Under the pieces are notes generated by a model that saw nothing but the letters and a program-made list of their open reading frames with translations, was not told the DNA's origin and searched no databases. A program made the translations under genes and the position numbers. A stretch of 64,000 nucleotides of DNA, taken from assembly GCF_030053345.1 (NCBI RefSeq), contig NZ_JASGBP010000005.1:62001-126000 (forward strand), written 5' to 3'. The DNA comes from Flavobacterium sedimenticola. GTDB lineage: Bacteria; Bacteroidota; Bacteroidia; Flavobacteriales; Flavobacteriaceae. Of the stretch, positions 8,008 to 17,343 are shown piece after piece; position 1 is the first letter of the stretch, and each line of letters opens with the position of its first letter.

Positions 8008-10099
8008 TTTCTTTTTCCAAATATTTGTTTATCAATTCAAACAAACGCGCTCTGTTTAATGGCTTTGTGATGTAATCGGTAAAACCGGCTTTCTCAATTT
8101 TAGCTTTATCTTCCGAAGACGAATAGGCGGTTTGGGCAATAATGGGTAAATGCGGACGCATGGGTCGTATTTGATCCATCGCTTCAAACCCGTTCATTAT
8201 GGGCATTTTAATATCCATCAATACCAAATCTATTCCGGGGTTTCCCAAACAAATTTCGACCGCTTCTTGACCGTTTATAGCTCTGATGATATCGAAGTTT
8301 TTGTTTTGCATCATTTTTTGGAACAGCAAGAAGTTGATATTATCATCTTCGGCTATTAAAATAAGTTTTCTTTCTGTTTTGACTTGCTCTTCATCGTTTA
8401 CAGGGCGAACCATAATGTGCTCTACTTTGGCGTATTCGAGCGGTGTAGAGAAATAGAATGTTGATCCCTCACCCACTCTTGACTCCAATGCTATTTTGCC
8501 TCCCAGCAATTCGACATAGGCTTTGGAGATAGCCAATCCCAGACCTAAACCTCCGGCTTTGATGGAGACATCGCTGTCAACTCTTTTGAATCGGTCAAAA
8601 ATATTTTTATGTTGGGTTTCATCGATACCCAATCCGGTGTCTCTAACCGTGAAATGAATTAAGCTATTCTTTTCGTCAATCTCATAACCAAAAGTAACCA
8701 TTCCGGCATCGGTAAACTTGATGGCATTGGTTAACAAATTAATGATGACCTGCTTTAACTTAATTTCATCCGTAATCACATTAAATTGGGCCGGCATTGA
8801 ACTTTTAATCAATATAAATTCAATCGCTTTATTAGAAATGGTAACCTTAATGGTTTCATACAATTCGTTGACACATGACTCTAAATTAACCGGTGAATAG
8901 TTGGGCACAATTTGATTCGAATCAATCTTAGACATTTCAATCAAATCATCAATGATGGAAACCAAATTTTTACCGCTTTTTTCAATTACGTTCAAATACT
9001 CTACCTTCTCCGTCTCATTGATATCGGTATTCAGAATCAAATCCGTGAATCCATTGATGGCATTCATCGGTGTTCTGATCTCGTGTGATAAATTGGCTAA
9101 GAAAGACGACTTTAACCGATCACTTTCTTCGGCTTTGATTTTAGCCGTAATCAATTCGAGTTTCTGATTGTTATTTTCCTCAAATAAATTACCAATGTAA
9201 CTAAACTCTCCGTTCGATTCTTTTAGCAATTTAATGGCTTTTTTGTTGCCGGTTTCTAAAACGCGGCGAACCAAATCGAGCGGATAGTAAACAAAACGTC
9301 GGGTGTAAATCAAATTCAGCAACAAAATGGCAAAAAAGGCAACAATAATGAGGTATAACATATTGATGGTATTCTCAAAATACACTTCAAAATTTCGTTT
9401 AAAAATTAATTTGCCGATGACTTTACTTTGGGAATCTCGCAACAAAAAAACACTGGAAATTGTCTCTCTTTCTGTTTTTACATCAAAATCAGGAGCTTCT
9501 AAAAAAACCTTAGCGCTGGTAATATGCGCTAAATTTTTGATGAATTCTGCATCCATTAAACGAACAACAAAAAAATAACCCGATGCTTTAGACTTTTTTT
9601 TAAGCGGATCATCGGAAGGATGAATAGCTGCTCCGGTGACTTCAACAACGCCTTCCGGTATTTTCAAATAAAACTTTCTTATACCTTCGGTTTTGAGGGC
9701 TTCCATCACCTGTTTCGGGATAAAATCGAGTGTTTTGATACGAGGTGTGGGAGTTCTGATGATAAATTCTTTGTTTGCACCATAAGCACCTAAATAGTCT
9801 GCATCGTAAATTTCGAGCTCGTTCCCAATGGTCTCATTAAACCATTCGGAATCCTTGGTTTTAGTAAAGTTAACAAACTCATCCCAGTTGGTATCGTTGT
9901 TTATTGCCACCAATACCGGTTTGGATTCTAAATCCAGTAATTTGTGGATTTCGTTGTCAAATTGCTCTACAGAATCCTTATACACTTGCCCTTCTGCTTT
10001 TTTAGTATAATAAAACAAAGCAGAATACAACAGGATAAAAAAGATACTGGAAGAGATAATCAACCAGAGAATTTTAGGAAATGTTTTTTTAACTGTCAT
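8000..10099 (-). CDS. Hybrid sensor histidine kinase/response regulator
   Basis: 699 residues. Transmembrane segments lie at about 11-31 and 247-266, enclosing a periplasmic sensor of about 215 residues that looks CHASE4-like. HisKA has the phospho-acceptor His339 (NLSHEIRTPMN). HATPase has NLLTNAIKF, DTGLGID and GGLGLGLAI. A C-terminal receiver has AEDD, phospho-acceptor Asp629 (LMDIKMPIMNG) and Lys679 (ITKPL). All key residues are present. There is no DNA-binding output, so a separate phosphotransfer protein or regulator is needed; none is adjacent. The downstream barrel gene overlaps its end. Confidence 0.93.
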   Translation of the reverse strand: MTVKKTFPKILWLIISSSIFFILLYSALFYYTKKAEGQVYKDSVEQFDNEIHKLLDLESKPVLVAINNDTNWDEFVNFTKTKDSEWFNETIGNELEIYDADYLGAYGANKEFIIRTPTPRIKTLDFIPKQVMEALKTEGIRKFYLKIPEGVVEVTGAAIHPSDDPLKKKSKASGYFFVVRLMDAEFIKNLAHITSAKVFLEAPDFDVKTERETISSVFLLRDSQSKVIGKLIFKRNFEVYFENTINMLYLIIVAFFAILLLNLIYTRRFVYYPLDLVRRVLETGNKKAIKLLKESNGEFSYIGNLFEENNNQKLELITAKIKAEESDRLKSSFLANLSHEIRTPMNAINGFTDLILNTDINETEKVEYLNVIEKSGKNLVSIIDDLIEMSKIDSNQIVPNYSPVNLESCVNELYETIKVTISNKAIEFILIKSSMPAQFNVITDEIKLKQVIINLLTNAIKFTDAGMVTFGYEIDEKNSLIHFTVRDTGLGIDETQHKNIFDRFKRVDSDVSIKAGGLGLGLAISKAYVELLGGKIALESRVGEGSTFYFSTPLEYAKVEHIMVRPVNDEEQVKTERKLILIAEDDNINFLLFQKMMQNKNFDIIRAINGQEAVEICLGNPGIDLVLMDIKMPIMNGFEAMDQIRPMRPHLPIIAQTAYSSSEDKAKIEKAGFTDYITKPLNRARLFELINKYLEKENE

Positions 10100-10196
10100 T
10101 CAGTTTGCCTAAAAAATGAGAATAAATTTAAATTAAAAAGTTAGAAGAGAAAGAATAAAGTTAGTGAAAAAGTCATTAAGATTTCTTTAAGTATTG

Positions 10197-12377
10197 TTAA
10201 ATGACTAACAGTAATCCGTACTCTCTGAGCAAACGCATTGGTTTTGAATGCCAAAAGAATTCAAAATCTGTGAAACGGGATTCAAAATAAGCTTTCAATT
10301 CGGCATAATTCATCGGTTTCAAACGCTGCTGTGTTAATGAATCCAAAACATCAAGGAGCTGATTTCCGAGTTCGGTTTCTGTTGTCACTTCAAACATTCC
10401 TTTTTTATCATAAAAAGTCAAACGGAACATCGTTTTGGATTGCCCTTTTTTCGATCTTATAAAAGACTCTACCGAGGGTATTCTTCCCAACCAAATTATC
10501 TTGGCAGTAGGCTTCACGGTACTCAATTCGTTTTGGTCCAAACACTGACGAATAAAATTCGGAGTCACTTTGGTTTTCGGAATTTTAAAATCAAACCATT
10601 CCTGCAAATCATAATCAAACCCTATCCCATGCATGTAATTGAAAAGCGACTTCCTCAAACCGAAACTGAATCGGTCGTGATGAATTCCCGTTTGATCTTT
10701 AAATTGGATGTCGTTGTTGGCAAAAGTGATGGGCTTCATCTCCGGAATTACACCAAACTGTTCCGGGAACATGCCAACCGGACTATGAGCAGTCATGGCA
10801 AACTGATGCCAAAACCCCGATTGTAACACTCCGATTTCAAACAACTGACGCACCATTTCGAGACTATCGATGGTTTCTTGTACGGTTTGTGTTGGGTAGC
10901 CATACATCAAATACGCATGAACCATAATCCCGGCTTCGGTGAAATTTCGGGTTACCTGAGCTACTTGTGCTACGGTGACGCCTTTTTGAATCAGTTCCAA
11001 CAGTCGATCGGACGCCACCTCTAATCCGCCCGAAACCGCAATACACCCCGAAGTTTGAAGCAAAACACACAAATCCCGGGTAAAACTTTTCTCGAATCGA
11101 ATATTGGTCCACCACGTTACCGTGAGTTTTCTACGCAAAATTTCCAAAGCCAATTCGCGCATCAAAGCCGGCGGCGCGGCTTCATCTACAAAATGAAAGC
11201 CCGATTCTCCGGTTTGTGCCATTATGGTTTCCATACGATCTACCAATAATTTAGCCGCTATCGGCTCGTACAGTTTAATATAATCGAGTGAGATATCACA
11301 AAAAGTACATTTTCCCCAATAACAACCATGCGCCATAGTGAGCTTGTTCCATCTTCCGTCACTCCATAAACTGTGCATCGGATTGGCGATTTCAATAACC
11401 GAAATGTATTGCTCCAAATACAAATCGGAATAATCGGGCGTGCCCACTTCGCTTTGTTTATAATCGGGTCGAATAGTATTACTTTTGTAAACCACTTGAT
11501 GGTTTTCGAGAACCCATGTTCGTTTGAACTCGTTGGCTTCCGGATTTTGAATATGATGGTGCAGAAGTTCAATCGGTAATTCACCATCATCCAGCGTAAT
11601 AAAATCGAAGAATTCAAAAACACGATTGTCTTTTATCTCGCGAAGTTCCGTGTTGGGAAAACCGCCGCCCATAGCGGTTTTGATTTTCGGAAAATGGGCT
11701 TTGATGAATTGAGTACAACGAAACGCACTGTATAAATTTCCGGGAAACGGCACCGAAAAACAAATCAATTTCGGGTTTATGGTCTTGACTCTTTCCTCTA
11801 AAATTTTCAGTGTGATTTTGTCAAAATAAGTTGGGTTGCGTTGCAAATTAGCATATAGTTCGTCAAACGAATTGGCACTTCTGCCCAGTCGTTCGGCGTA
11901 ACGACTGAACCCGAAGTTGGCATCAACACATTCTACAATGAAATCGGATATATCCTCAAGATACAAGGTAGCCAAATGCTTGGCCTTGTCCTGCATCCCT
12001 ATAGAGCCAAAAGCCCATTCCATATCATCCAGTTGCGCAAAGCGCGAGGCTTCGGGCAAAAAATGACCACTGCAAATTTGGCGCGCTAAGGTTTGATTTT
12101 GACCTTGTAAAAAAGCAATAACCGCATCAACGGTTTGAATGTAAGTCTCTTTGAGATTAAAAATCAGCGTGGCATTCGCCGATTCCGGCGGCCTACATTG
12201 GGCAAACAAATCGGTTAATCCATTACGGGAAAAGACCGTTAAAATTACTTCTATTCCCAAATCCATTTGGAAAGAAGGAATCCTTTTAGCATTTAAAAAT
12301 CCTTTTAAATAGGCCGTGGCCGGATACGGAGTATTGAGTTGTGTAAACGGTGGCGTTATGAGAAGGATGTCTTTCAT
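10197..12377 (-). CDS. B12-binding-domain radical SAM protein of unknown function
   Basis: 726 residues from ATG 12377. The N terminus (KDILLITPPF, YPATAYLKGFL) looks like a cobalamin-binding Rossmann fold. The middle holds a radical SAM domain with HGCYWGKCTFCD, in which the first two cysteines are four residues apart (C-x4-C-x2-C) rather than the usual three. A GGLEVASDRLL motif and a HAYLMYGYPTQT strand follow. The C-terminal 150 residues are unassigned. A TACTTTTG element at 12396-12403 overlaps the longer possible start at 12398, so the shorter one is chosen. Substrate unknown. Confidence 0.85.
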   Translation of the reverse strand: MKDILLITPPFTQLNTPYPATAYLKGFLNAKRIPSFQMDLGIEVILTVFSRNGLTDLFAQCRPPESANATLIFNLKETYIQTVDAVIAFLQGQNQTLARQICSGHFLPEASRFAQLDDMEWAFGSIGMQDKAKHLATLYLEDISDFIVECVDANFGFSRYAERLGRSANSFDELYANLQRNPTYFDKITLKILEERVKTINPKLICFSVPFPGNLYSAFRCTQFIKAHFPKIKTAMGGGFPNTELREIKDNRVFEFFDFITLDDGELPIELLHHHIQNPEANEFKRTWVLENHQVVYKSNTIRPDYKQSEVGTPDYSDLYLEQYISVIEIANPMHSLWSDGRWNKLTMAHGCYWGKCTFCDISLDYIKLYEPIAAKLLVDRMETIMAQTGESGFHFVDEAAPPALMRELALEILRRKLTVTWWTNIRFEKSFTRDLCVLLQTSGCIAVSGGLEVASDRLLELIQKGVTVAQVAQVTRNFTEAGIMVHAYLMYGYPTQTVQETIDSLEMVRQLFEIGVLQSGFWHQFAMTAHSPVGMFPEQFGVIPEMKPITFANNDIQFKDQTGIHHDRFSFGLRKSLFNYMHGIGFDYDLQEWFDFKIPKTKVTPNFIRQCLDQNELSTVKPTAKIIWLGRIPSVESFIRSKKGQSKTMFRLTFYDKKGMFEVTTETELGNQLLDVLDSLTQQRLKPMNYAELKAYFESRFTDFEFFWHSKPMRLLREYGLLLVI

Positions 12378-12395
12378 TTGTATATGGGTAACAAA

Positions 12396-12403
12396 CAAAA
12401 GTA
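12396..12403 (-). promoter_or_regulatory. -7 element of the radical SAM gene
   Basis: TACTTTTG on the minus strand matches TAnnTTTG, 18 bases before ATG 12377. It decides the start of that gene. Confidence 0.6.
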
Positions 12404-12405
12404 CT

Positions 12406-13119
12406 TTATTTTTCGGCTTTTTGGCGTTGGGTTATAAATTCGTTGAGCTTTTTACCGTAAAGCGATTGCGCTACTTTGGGCGACATGGCCTTTTGAATAG
12501 TATCCAAATATTTTAAATTGATATCATAAATCTCCGCTAAAGCCACGTACGGAGCCACTTCATACTTCCCATTATTCACTGCAAAATTGGTGGTATACAA
12601 ATAACGGCGTAACGTAATCCCTTCCTGCTCCTTCTCCATTTTGGCCACAGCATCCAGTTTTCCTTCTTTGTATGCTTTGAACTTCTTTTCAACTAAACTT
12701 AAGTTTTGATCCGTATAGCGGGAAATCACCTTGCGGTACTCTTCGTATAAAGCCTGATTTTTAGAGCCGGTGATTTTGGCATCAGCGGTAAAATAATCGA
12801 GCGAAGTCTCAATATTCATATTGCCTTTTTCGGCAAAAAAAGAAATATTGTTATCCAATGAATTAGTGACACCTCGGTCTAAAAATAAGTACAACATCTC
12901 GGGCGAATCTAAATTAAAGGCACTGGTAAAATGGGAATCTCCGTCAATTGTAATGGTATCAATCGGCACTAAAACAGTATCTTTAATCCTTTGAATATAC
13001 AAGGTTCCGTTTTTTAACCCTTTGATATTACCCGACAATACAAAGTTTTTATCCGACTTTTTCTCAGAACATGACACTAACAAAATTAGAGAAAACACAG
13101 GGAAGAGCAGATTTCGCAT
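12406..13119 (-). CDS. DUF4369-domain lipoprotein
   Basis: 237 residues from ATG 13119, giving a compact lipoprotein signal (MRNLLFPVFSLILLVSCSEK). The region about 30-120 (FVLSGNIKGLKNGTLYIQRI and DTITIDGDSHF) is a DUF4369 domain. In Bacteroidetes this often precedes a thioredoxin-like domain in TlpA-type proteins. Here no CxxC thioredoxin domain follows; the rest is Lys/Glu-rich helix. An ATG six codons upstream is possible but would add residues before the signal peptide. It probably sits on the periplasmic side of the envelope. Function unknown. Confidence 0.8.
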   Translation of the reverse strand: MRNLLFPVFSLILLVSCSEKKSDKNFVLSGNIKGLKNGTLYIQRIKDTVLVPIDTITIDGDSHFTSAFNLDSPEMLYLFLDRGVTNSLDNNISFFAEKGNMNIETSLDYFTADAKITGSKNQALYEEYRKVISRYTDQNLSLVEKKFKAYKEGKLDAVAKMEKEQEGITLRRYLYTTNFAVNNGKYEVAPYVALAEIYDINLKYLDTIQKAMSPKVAQSLYGKKLNEFITQRQKAEK

Positions 13120-13143
13120 GGTTGTAATTTTTGGCAATAATAC

Positions 13144-13178
13144 TAAAAAAACCTCAATCGGGCTTCCCGATTGAGGTT
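13144..13178 (-). terminator. Rho-independent terminator of the M61 peptidase gene
   Basis: AACCTCAATCGGG (13150-13162) pairs perfectly with 13166-13178 around a three-base loop. On the minus strand it is followed by a run of T. Confidence 0.9.
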
Positions 13179-13201
13179 TAAAATATATCTACGTGAACGG
13201 A

Positions 13202-15064
13202 TTATTTTCCGGTCAACCAAGCTTGGTTTAATTTTTCTTTAGCGGTATCGGTTAATTGGTAACCTTCTACCTCATCCATGGCTAATTTTACTTTACCGGT
13301 AAGGGTTTGCTCTTTTCCGCCACGTTTTATTTTGATGGTAATCGGATCATCAGCTTTCCATGTCTGACTCGTCATAATCATGTCGTAAATAGTGTCTAAA
13401 TTGTAATTCGTACCATTAATAGCCACAATAACATCGCCTCCTTTTAATCCTAAACCGGTCATAAAATCATTCAGTTGTGGTGTATCCAACACGCTGATTT
13501 CTTTAGTAGCCCCGTTTACCGTGATATACGGCGTGGATTGATCCTTTAAAAACGGATTTACCGGCACGCCTAGTTTGGCTTTGTTAACGCCCACTTTGGC
13601 AAAATACTCATCATACGGAATAGGTGTGGTTCCGGCCACATGCGTCGCTAAAAAGGCTCCGACTTCAGGATAGGTAAGCGCCGTAATTTTGGCAAACAAT
13701 TCATCATCATTAAACGGCTTGTTAGGCCCGAATTCTTTAGACAATTTTTGCATCAAATCTAATATCCCTCGCGCTCCGTTGCTTTTTTCTCTGATAATAA
13801 TATCAATACACATTCCTATCAGCGCTCCTTTCTCATATACATTCAAATACTGATCTTTATACGGTTGTACCAAAACATTGGCACTCATTTCGGTGAACGA
13901 CATGGTATCATTCATCGCAGCCGCATTATTGATTTTGCTTTGCATTCTTTGGTAAAATTCATCGGCATTAATAAGCCCTTGATTCACTTGGAATAAATTG
14001 GCAAAATACTCCGTAACGCCTTCGTACATCCACAAGTGCTTCGACATTTTCGGATTGTTATAATCAAAATACTGAATCTCTTTAGAATGTATGCTCAATG
14101 GGGTTACGATGTGGAAAAATTCATGAGAAACCACATCTTTAATTTGTTCCCCTAAGGCCGAAGCCGGCATCATTTCGGGGAAAACCACCGTGGTGGAAGT
14201 ATGGTGCTCTAAAGCTCCGAATCCTTTTGCATCGGGTTTCGACATATCAGACAAATACAGTAAAACCGTGTATTTTTTGTTGTTGTTGATGGGACCCAAA
14301 AAGGCTTTTTGGGCGCGCATGGTTTTCTCTAAATCGGCCAAAAGCGATTTTGCCGTATGCACTCCGTTAGCCGAATACACACTGAACAAAATTTCCATAC
14401 CGTCAACGGTAAAGGTAACATAATCGGGTTTGGCATACATAATCGGATTGTCCACCAATTCGAAATATCTATCGGTTTTGAAGTTATCAATCGTGTCGCT
14501 TTTGTTTAAATCTACCAAAGACGTCGAGCCAAATAATGTAGCCGGATGTTGTATGGTAACATTGTACGGAATATCTAACTTCCCTTCAAAATACCCGATG
14601 AAACCGTGGTTGTTGAGCATGAAATTTTTCCCTGCATCGATATTCGTTCCTGCCGGTGAGAAGATTTCGTCTTTCCCGAATCCTCTCCCGGTTTCGGTAT
14701 CGTAGGTATCATTTACCCAATAGGTTACTTTAGCCAAAGTATTGGAATTGCTTATTTTCCAAGAATTCTCATCCGTTTTGGTCACCATCAACTCCTTGCC
14801 GCTTTTACTGTACGCCTTTACATCTTCGATTAACTTTCCGTAATTGTCAGCCGAATAAGTTCCGGGTACTGTTTTGGGGATGTGAAATGTGGTTTCTGTG
14901 GCCGTGATGGTCGGCGGTGTGATAGTAACCATTAACTTATCGTCTTTCACTTCGTTTAAATTGATGGCCACTTTAACTTCCTGGACCGTTGCTTTTTTTT
15001 GAGCCGAAACATTGTAGTTCAACACCGAAGCAATGGTGAAAGCAAATAAAAATAGTTTTTTCAT
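13202..15064 (-). CDS. M61-family metallopeptidase with PDZ domain
   Basis: 620 residues with a signal peptide (MKKLFLFAFTIASVLNYNVSAQ). The N-terminal beta domain, with PKTVPGTYSADNYG, is typical of M61 glycyl aminopeptidase-like enzymes. The zinc site is HEFFH at 314-318 with the third ligand Glu348 (YEGVTEYF). A PDZ domain at about 515-600 (GLGLKGGDVIVAING) probably binds substrate ends. It should work in the periplasm or at the cell surface on peptides. A TACATTTG element lies about 33 bases upstream and a strong terminator follows, so it is a single-gene unit. Confidence 0.92.
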   Translation of the reverse strand: MKKLFLFAFTIASVLNYNVSAQKKATVQEVKVAINLNEVKDDKLMVTITPPTITATETTFHIPKTVPGTYSADNYGKLIEDVKAYSKSGKELMVTKTDENSWKISNSNTLAKVTYWVNDTYDTETGRGFGKDEIFSPAGTNIDAGKNFMLNNHGFIGYFEGKLDIPYNVTIQHPATLFGSTSLVDLNKSDTIDNFKTDRYFELVDNPIMYAKPDYVTFTVDGMEILFSVYSANGVHTAKSLLADLEKTMRAQKAFLGPINNNKKYTVLLYLSDMSKPDAKGFGALEHHTSTTVVFPEMMPASALGEQIKDVVSHEFFHIVTPLSIHSKEIQYFDYNNPKMSKHLWMYEGVTEYFANLFQVNQGLINADEFYQRMQSKINNAAAMNDTMSFTEMSANVLVQPYKDQYLNVYEKGALIGMCIDIIIREKSNGARGILDLMQKLSKEFGPNKPFNDDELFAKITALTYPEVGAFLATHVAGTTPIPYDEYFAKVGVNKAKLGVPVNPFLKDQSTPYITVNGATKEISVLDTPQLNDFMTGLGLKGGDVIVAINGTNYNLDTIYDMIMTSQTWKADDPITIKIKRGGKEQTLTGKVKLAMDEVEGYQLTDTAKEKLNQAWLTGK

Positions 15065-15096
15065 TTCGGATGATTTAAAATTTTGTCATAAGTCCC

Positions 15097-15104
15097 CAAA
15101 TGTA
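15097..15104 (-). promoter_or_regulatory. -7 element of the M61 peptidase gene
   Basis: TACATTTG on the minus strand matches TAnnTTTG and leaves a leader of about 27 bases. No TTG is found at 19 bp. Confidence 0.5.
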
Positions 15105-15159
15105 AGCAATAGTTACATGAAATGTTAATTTTTTAGAATTGATTAACTAAAAGAGCGCT

Positions 15160-15441
15160 TTACCTTTTGGAAATTTTATTTTGAGAGATGGCTTTTTGGC
15201 GGGAACATTTGAAACGACCGGTTTCTTGGCCTCTCAGTTTGGCGTGTTTGGTGGCTCTCCCCTGCACTCTCTGGCGCCACAACCGCCAACTCGATGGTTT
15301 CAGTTCGCGACGCATCAAGGCTATGGTTTCTTGTTCCGATAACCCAAACTGATACGTAATCGCTTCAAAAGGCGTACGATCTTCCCATGCCATTTCGATA
15401 ATTCGATCTATTTGATTGGGTGTAAACTGCAGCGATTTCAT
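15160..15441 (-). CDS. DUF2805 (TIGR03643) protein, copy A
   Basis: 93 residues. The first 60 (FTPNQIDRIIEMAWEDRTPF, FGLSEQETIALMRRELKPSS) form a small helical, helix-turn-helix-like unit of the TIGR03643/DUF2805 family. A strongly basic tail follows (RQRVQGRATKHAKLRGQETG), which would suit nucleic acid binding. Function is not established for the family. The next gene upstream is a paralogue with the same first domain but a different, acidic tail. Confidence 0.85.
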   Translation of the reverse strand: MKSLQFTPNQIDRIIEMAWEDRTPFEAITYQFGLSEQETIALMRRELKPSSWRLWRQRVQGRATKHAKLRGQETGRFKCSRQKAISQNKISKR

Positions 15442-15462
15442 CTTTCAAAAATCGATAATAAA

Positions 15463-15489
15463 TAAAAAAACTCTTGTTGAACAAGAGTT
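15463..15489 (-). terminator. Rho-independent terminator between the DUF2805 genes
   Basis: AACTCTTG (15469-15476) and CAAGAGTT (15482-15489) pair across TTGAA. On the minus strand a T run follows, so copy B ends here and copy A needs its own promoter. Confidence 0.85.
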
Positions 15490-15494
15490 AATTT

Positions 15495-15770
15495 TTAATC
15501 AAATTTATTTTTGATATAGTATTTGCTGTCTAAATCGTCGTCAAAATCATCAATAATTGGCTTGGGTTTGGGCTTACTTCCCGTAGCCTTCTTTTTCCAA
15601 AGCTCAAAATTATCTTTGGATAACCTTTTGCGCATTAATTCGGTTACTTCATTTTCGGTGAGTCCGAATTCTTCTTTAATCACTTCAAAAGGTTTGCGCT
15701 CCTCTTGAGCCATACTGACAACTCTTTCAATTTGTTCGCTGTCAAGTTCTACTCGTTTACTTTTTTTCAT
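15495..15770 (-). CDS. DUF2805 (TIGR03643) protein, copy B
   Basis: 91 residues. The core (LDSEQIERVVSMAQEERKPF, FGLTENEVTELMRKRLSKDN) aligns position by position with copy A downstream, including the FxxFGL(T/S)E turn and the W-K or W-R after it. The tail here is acidic (DDFDDDLDSKYY) instead of basic. Family function is unknown. The two copies have clearly diverged, so the duplication is old. Confidence 0.85.
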   Translation of the reverse strand: MKKSKRVELDSEQIERVVSMAQEERKPFEVIKEEFGLTENEVTELMRKRLSKDNFELWKKKATGSKPKPKPIIDDFDDDLDSKYYIKNKFD

Positions 15771-15869
15771 TACTGTAAAAGTATTTTAATAAATAGATTT
15801 CAACTAGTGTATTGGTCAACCAATATTACTAAAAAAAATAATTAGTTGTCATTTGAACCCTTATATTTT

Positions 15870-16700
15870 TTATTCTTCAGATTGCGGCGAGCGGTATTTT
15901 TGAAAAGGTATCGCCAGCAAATTGGCCAGTTTATTGTGCTCCTCCGGCTTCATGTGTGTGTCAACCCCATATACAATTTGCTCGCGATCAAGCGTTCTGA
16001 AGGTCCCGAAAAGACGATCCCAAACCGAAAAAATATTGCCATAATTGCTGTCAGTAAATGGTAAAACATAATGATGATGCACTTTGTGCATATCAGGAGA
16101 CACCAACACATAGCTTATGATTTTGTCTGCTTTTTTCGGCAAGGCAATATTGGCATGTGTAAACTGAGTGGCAACGACTGACAATGTTTGATACAGAAAA
16201 ACCAACCACATCGGACAGCCTACTAATAAAACGCCAATCGTTGTAAAAACAAACCGAATTACGCTTTCACCGGGATGATGGCGGTTTCCCGAAGTGGTGT
16301 CAATCCAAGTATCGGTATGATGAATGAGGTGAAAACGCCATAAAAAACGGACTTTGTGTTCTACTAAATGGGCCAAATACGCACCAATAAAATCCAATAA
16401 TAAAAGTCCGGTAACGGTAAAAAGCCAGCTGCTCATTTCGGGCAACCAATGAAGCAGACCAAACTGATGGTCAACCGTCCATTGCGCGGTACGGATTAAA
16501 ATAAAGGCCAAACAAAAATTAACCACAATGGTGGTAAGTGTAAAAAATATATTAATGCCGGCGTGTTGCCATTTGTTGTACTTAAACTTCACAAAAGGCA
16601 CTGCCGATTCTATGAGCCAAAATAAGGCAATGCCGCCGGCCAAAATCAGAGCCCGGTGTGAAGAAGGAATACTTTCAAAATAAGAAATGAGGGTTTCCAT
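15870..16700 (-). CDS. Sterol desaturase / fatty acid hydroxylase family membrane protein
   Basis: 276 residues with four or five hydrophobic segments. The eight-histidine di-iron signature of the family is present: HLVEH, then RFHLIHHTD, GNRHHPGE and MHKVHHHY. Such enzymes hydroxylate or desaturate lipids at the cytoplasmic membrane using O2. The particular lipid is not predictable. A TATATTTG element sits 16 bases before the ATG (16716-16723). The downstream spacer is short and has no clear hairpin. Confidence 0.9.
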   Translation of the reverse strand: METLISYFESIPSSHRALILAGGIALFWLIESAVPFVKFKYNKWQHAGINIFFTLTTIVVNFCLAFILIRTAQWTVDHQFGLLHWLPEMSSWLFTVTGLLLLDFIGAYLAHLVEHKVRFLWRFHLIHHTDTWIDTTSGNRHHPGESVIRFVFTTIGVLLVGCPMWLVFLYQTLSVVATQFTHANIALPKKADKIISYVLVSPDMHKVHHHYVLPFTDSNYGNIFSVWDRLFGTFRTLDREQIVYGVDTHMKPEEHNKLANLLAIPFQKYRSPQSEE

Positions 16701-16715
16701 CGCTCGTTTTTATTT

Positions 16716-16723
16716 CAAATATA
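16716..16723 (-). promoter_or_regulatory. -7 element of the sterol-desaturase-like gene
   Basis: TATATTTG on the minus strand matches TAnnTTTG and lies just upstream of ATG 16700, predicting a very short leader. Confidence 0.55.
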
Positions 16724-16736
16724 ATGAAATCTCCTT

Positions 16737-17339
16737 TTACTTAAGGATGCGAAACGTGAGATTGATTCTGGGGCCGATTTCTTTGGACGTTTTCGGAATT
16801 TGATGTTTCCAAAAATGCTGTGTCGTGCCTTTCATTAAAAGTAAACTGCCGTGTTCTAATGTAATTTTAAGCTTTTCCTCTTTTATCGTATTGTGCTGCA
16901 AATGAAAAACGCGTTCGGCCCCGAAACTTACTGAAGCGATAACAGGGTTTCTTCCCAGTTCTCGTTCGTTATCGGCATGCCAACCGTTGCTATCCTTGCC
17001 GTCGCGGTAATAATTGAGTAACACAGTGGTAAAGTTTTCGGGGCACACTTCTTCGATTTTAGTTTTGATAAACATTAATAAGGGATTCCAAGCATGAGGC
17101 TGCATGACGATGTTAGAATACGAATACGGTTTCCCTTCATTTCCGAAAAGAGCAGTCAATCGGGGTTGCGGATGGGTTTTACCATACACCGTGATATGAT
17201 CTTGTTGCCACGGAATATCATTTTTCAATCGTTCCAAAAAATCATCGGCCTGAAGTGTCTCAAAAAACTCAGGGAAATATACAATTTCGGCATCCGGAAC
17301 GGCAAAATTGATGGCGTCTCTGGGAAAAAGGGAACTCAT
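16737..17339 (-). CDS. AlkB-like 2-oxoglutarate/Fe(II) dioxygenase
   Basis: 200 residues from ATG 17339. The fold belongs to the AlkB family, which removes alkyl groups from nucleic acid bases. The iron ligands are seen as WHADNE (HxD) and the distal His in TTQHFWKHQIP. The 2-oxoglutarate-binding Arg lies in PRINLTFR. YGKTHPQPRL and LLNYYRDGKDSNGWH match the ALKBH2/3-like bacterial subgroup. A longer frame to 17405 would run through a terminator hairpin and is rejected. The substrate could be DNA or RNA. Confidence 0.92.
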   Translation of the reverse strand: MSSLFPRDAINFAVPDAEIVYFPEFFETLQADDFLERLKNDIPWQQDHITVYGKTHPQPRLTALFGNEGKPYSYSNIVMQPHAWNPLLMFIKTKIEEVCPENFTTVLLNYYRDGKDSNGWHADNERELGRNPVIASVSFGAERVFHLQHNTIKEEKLKITLEHGSLLLMKGTTQHFWKHQIPKTSKEIGPRINLTFRILK

Positions 17340-17343
17340 TTCA

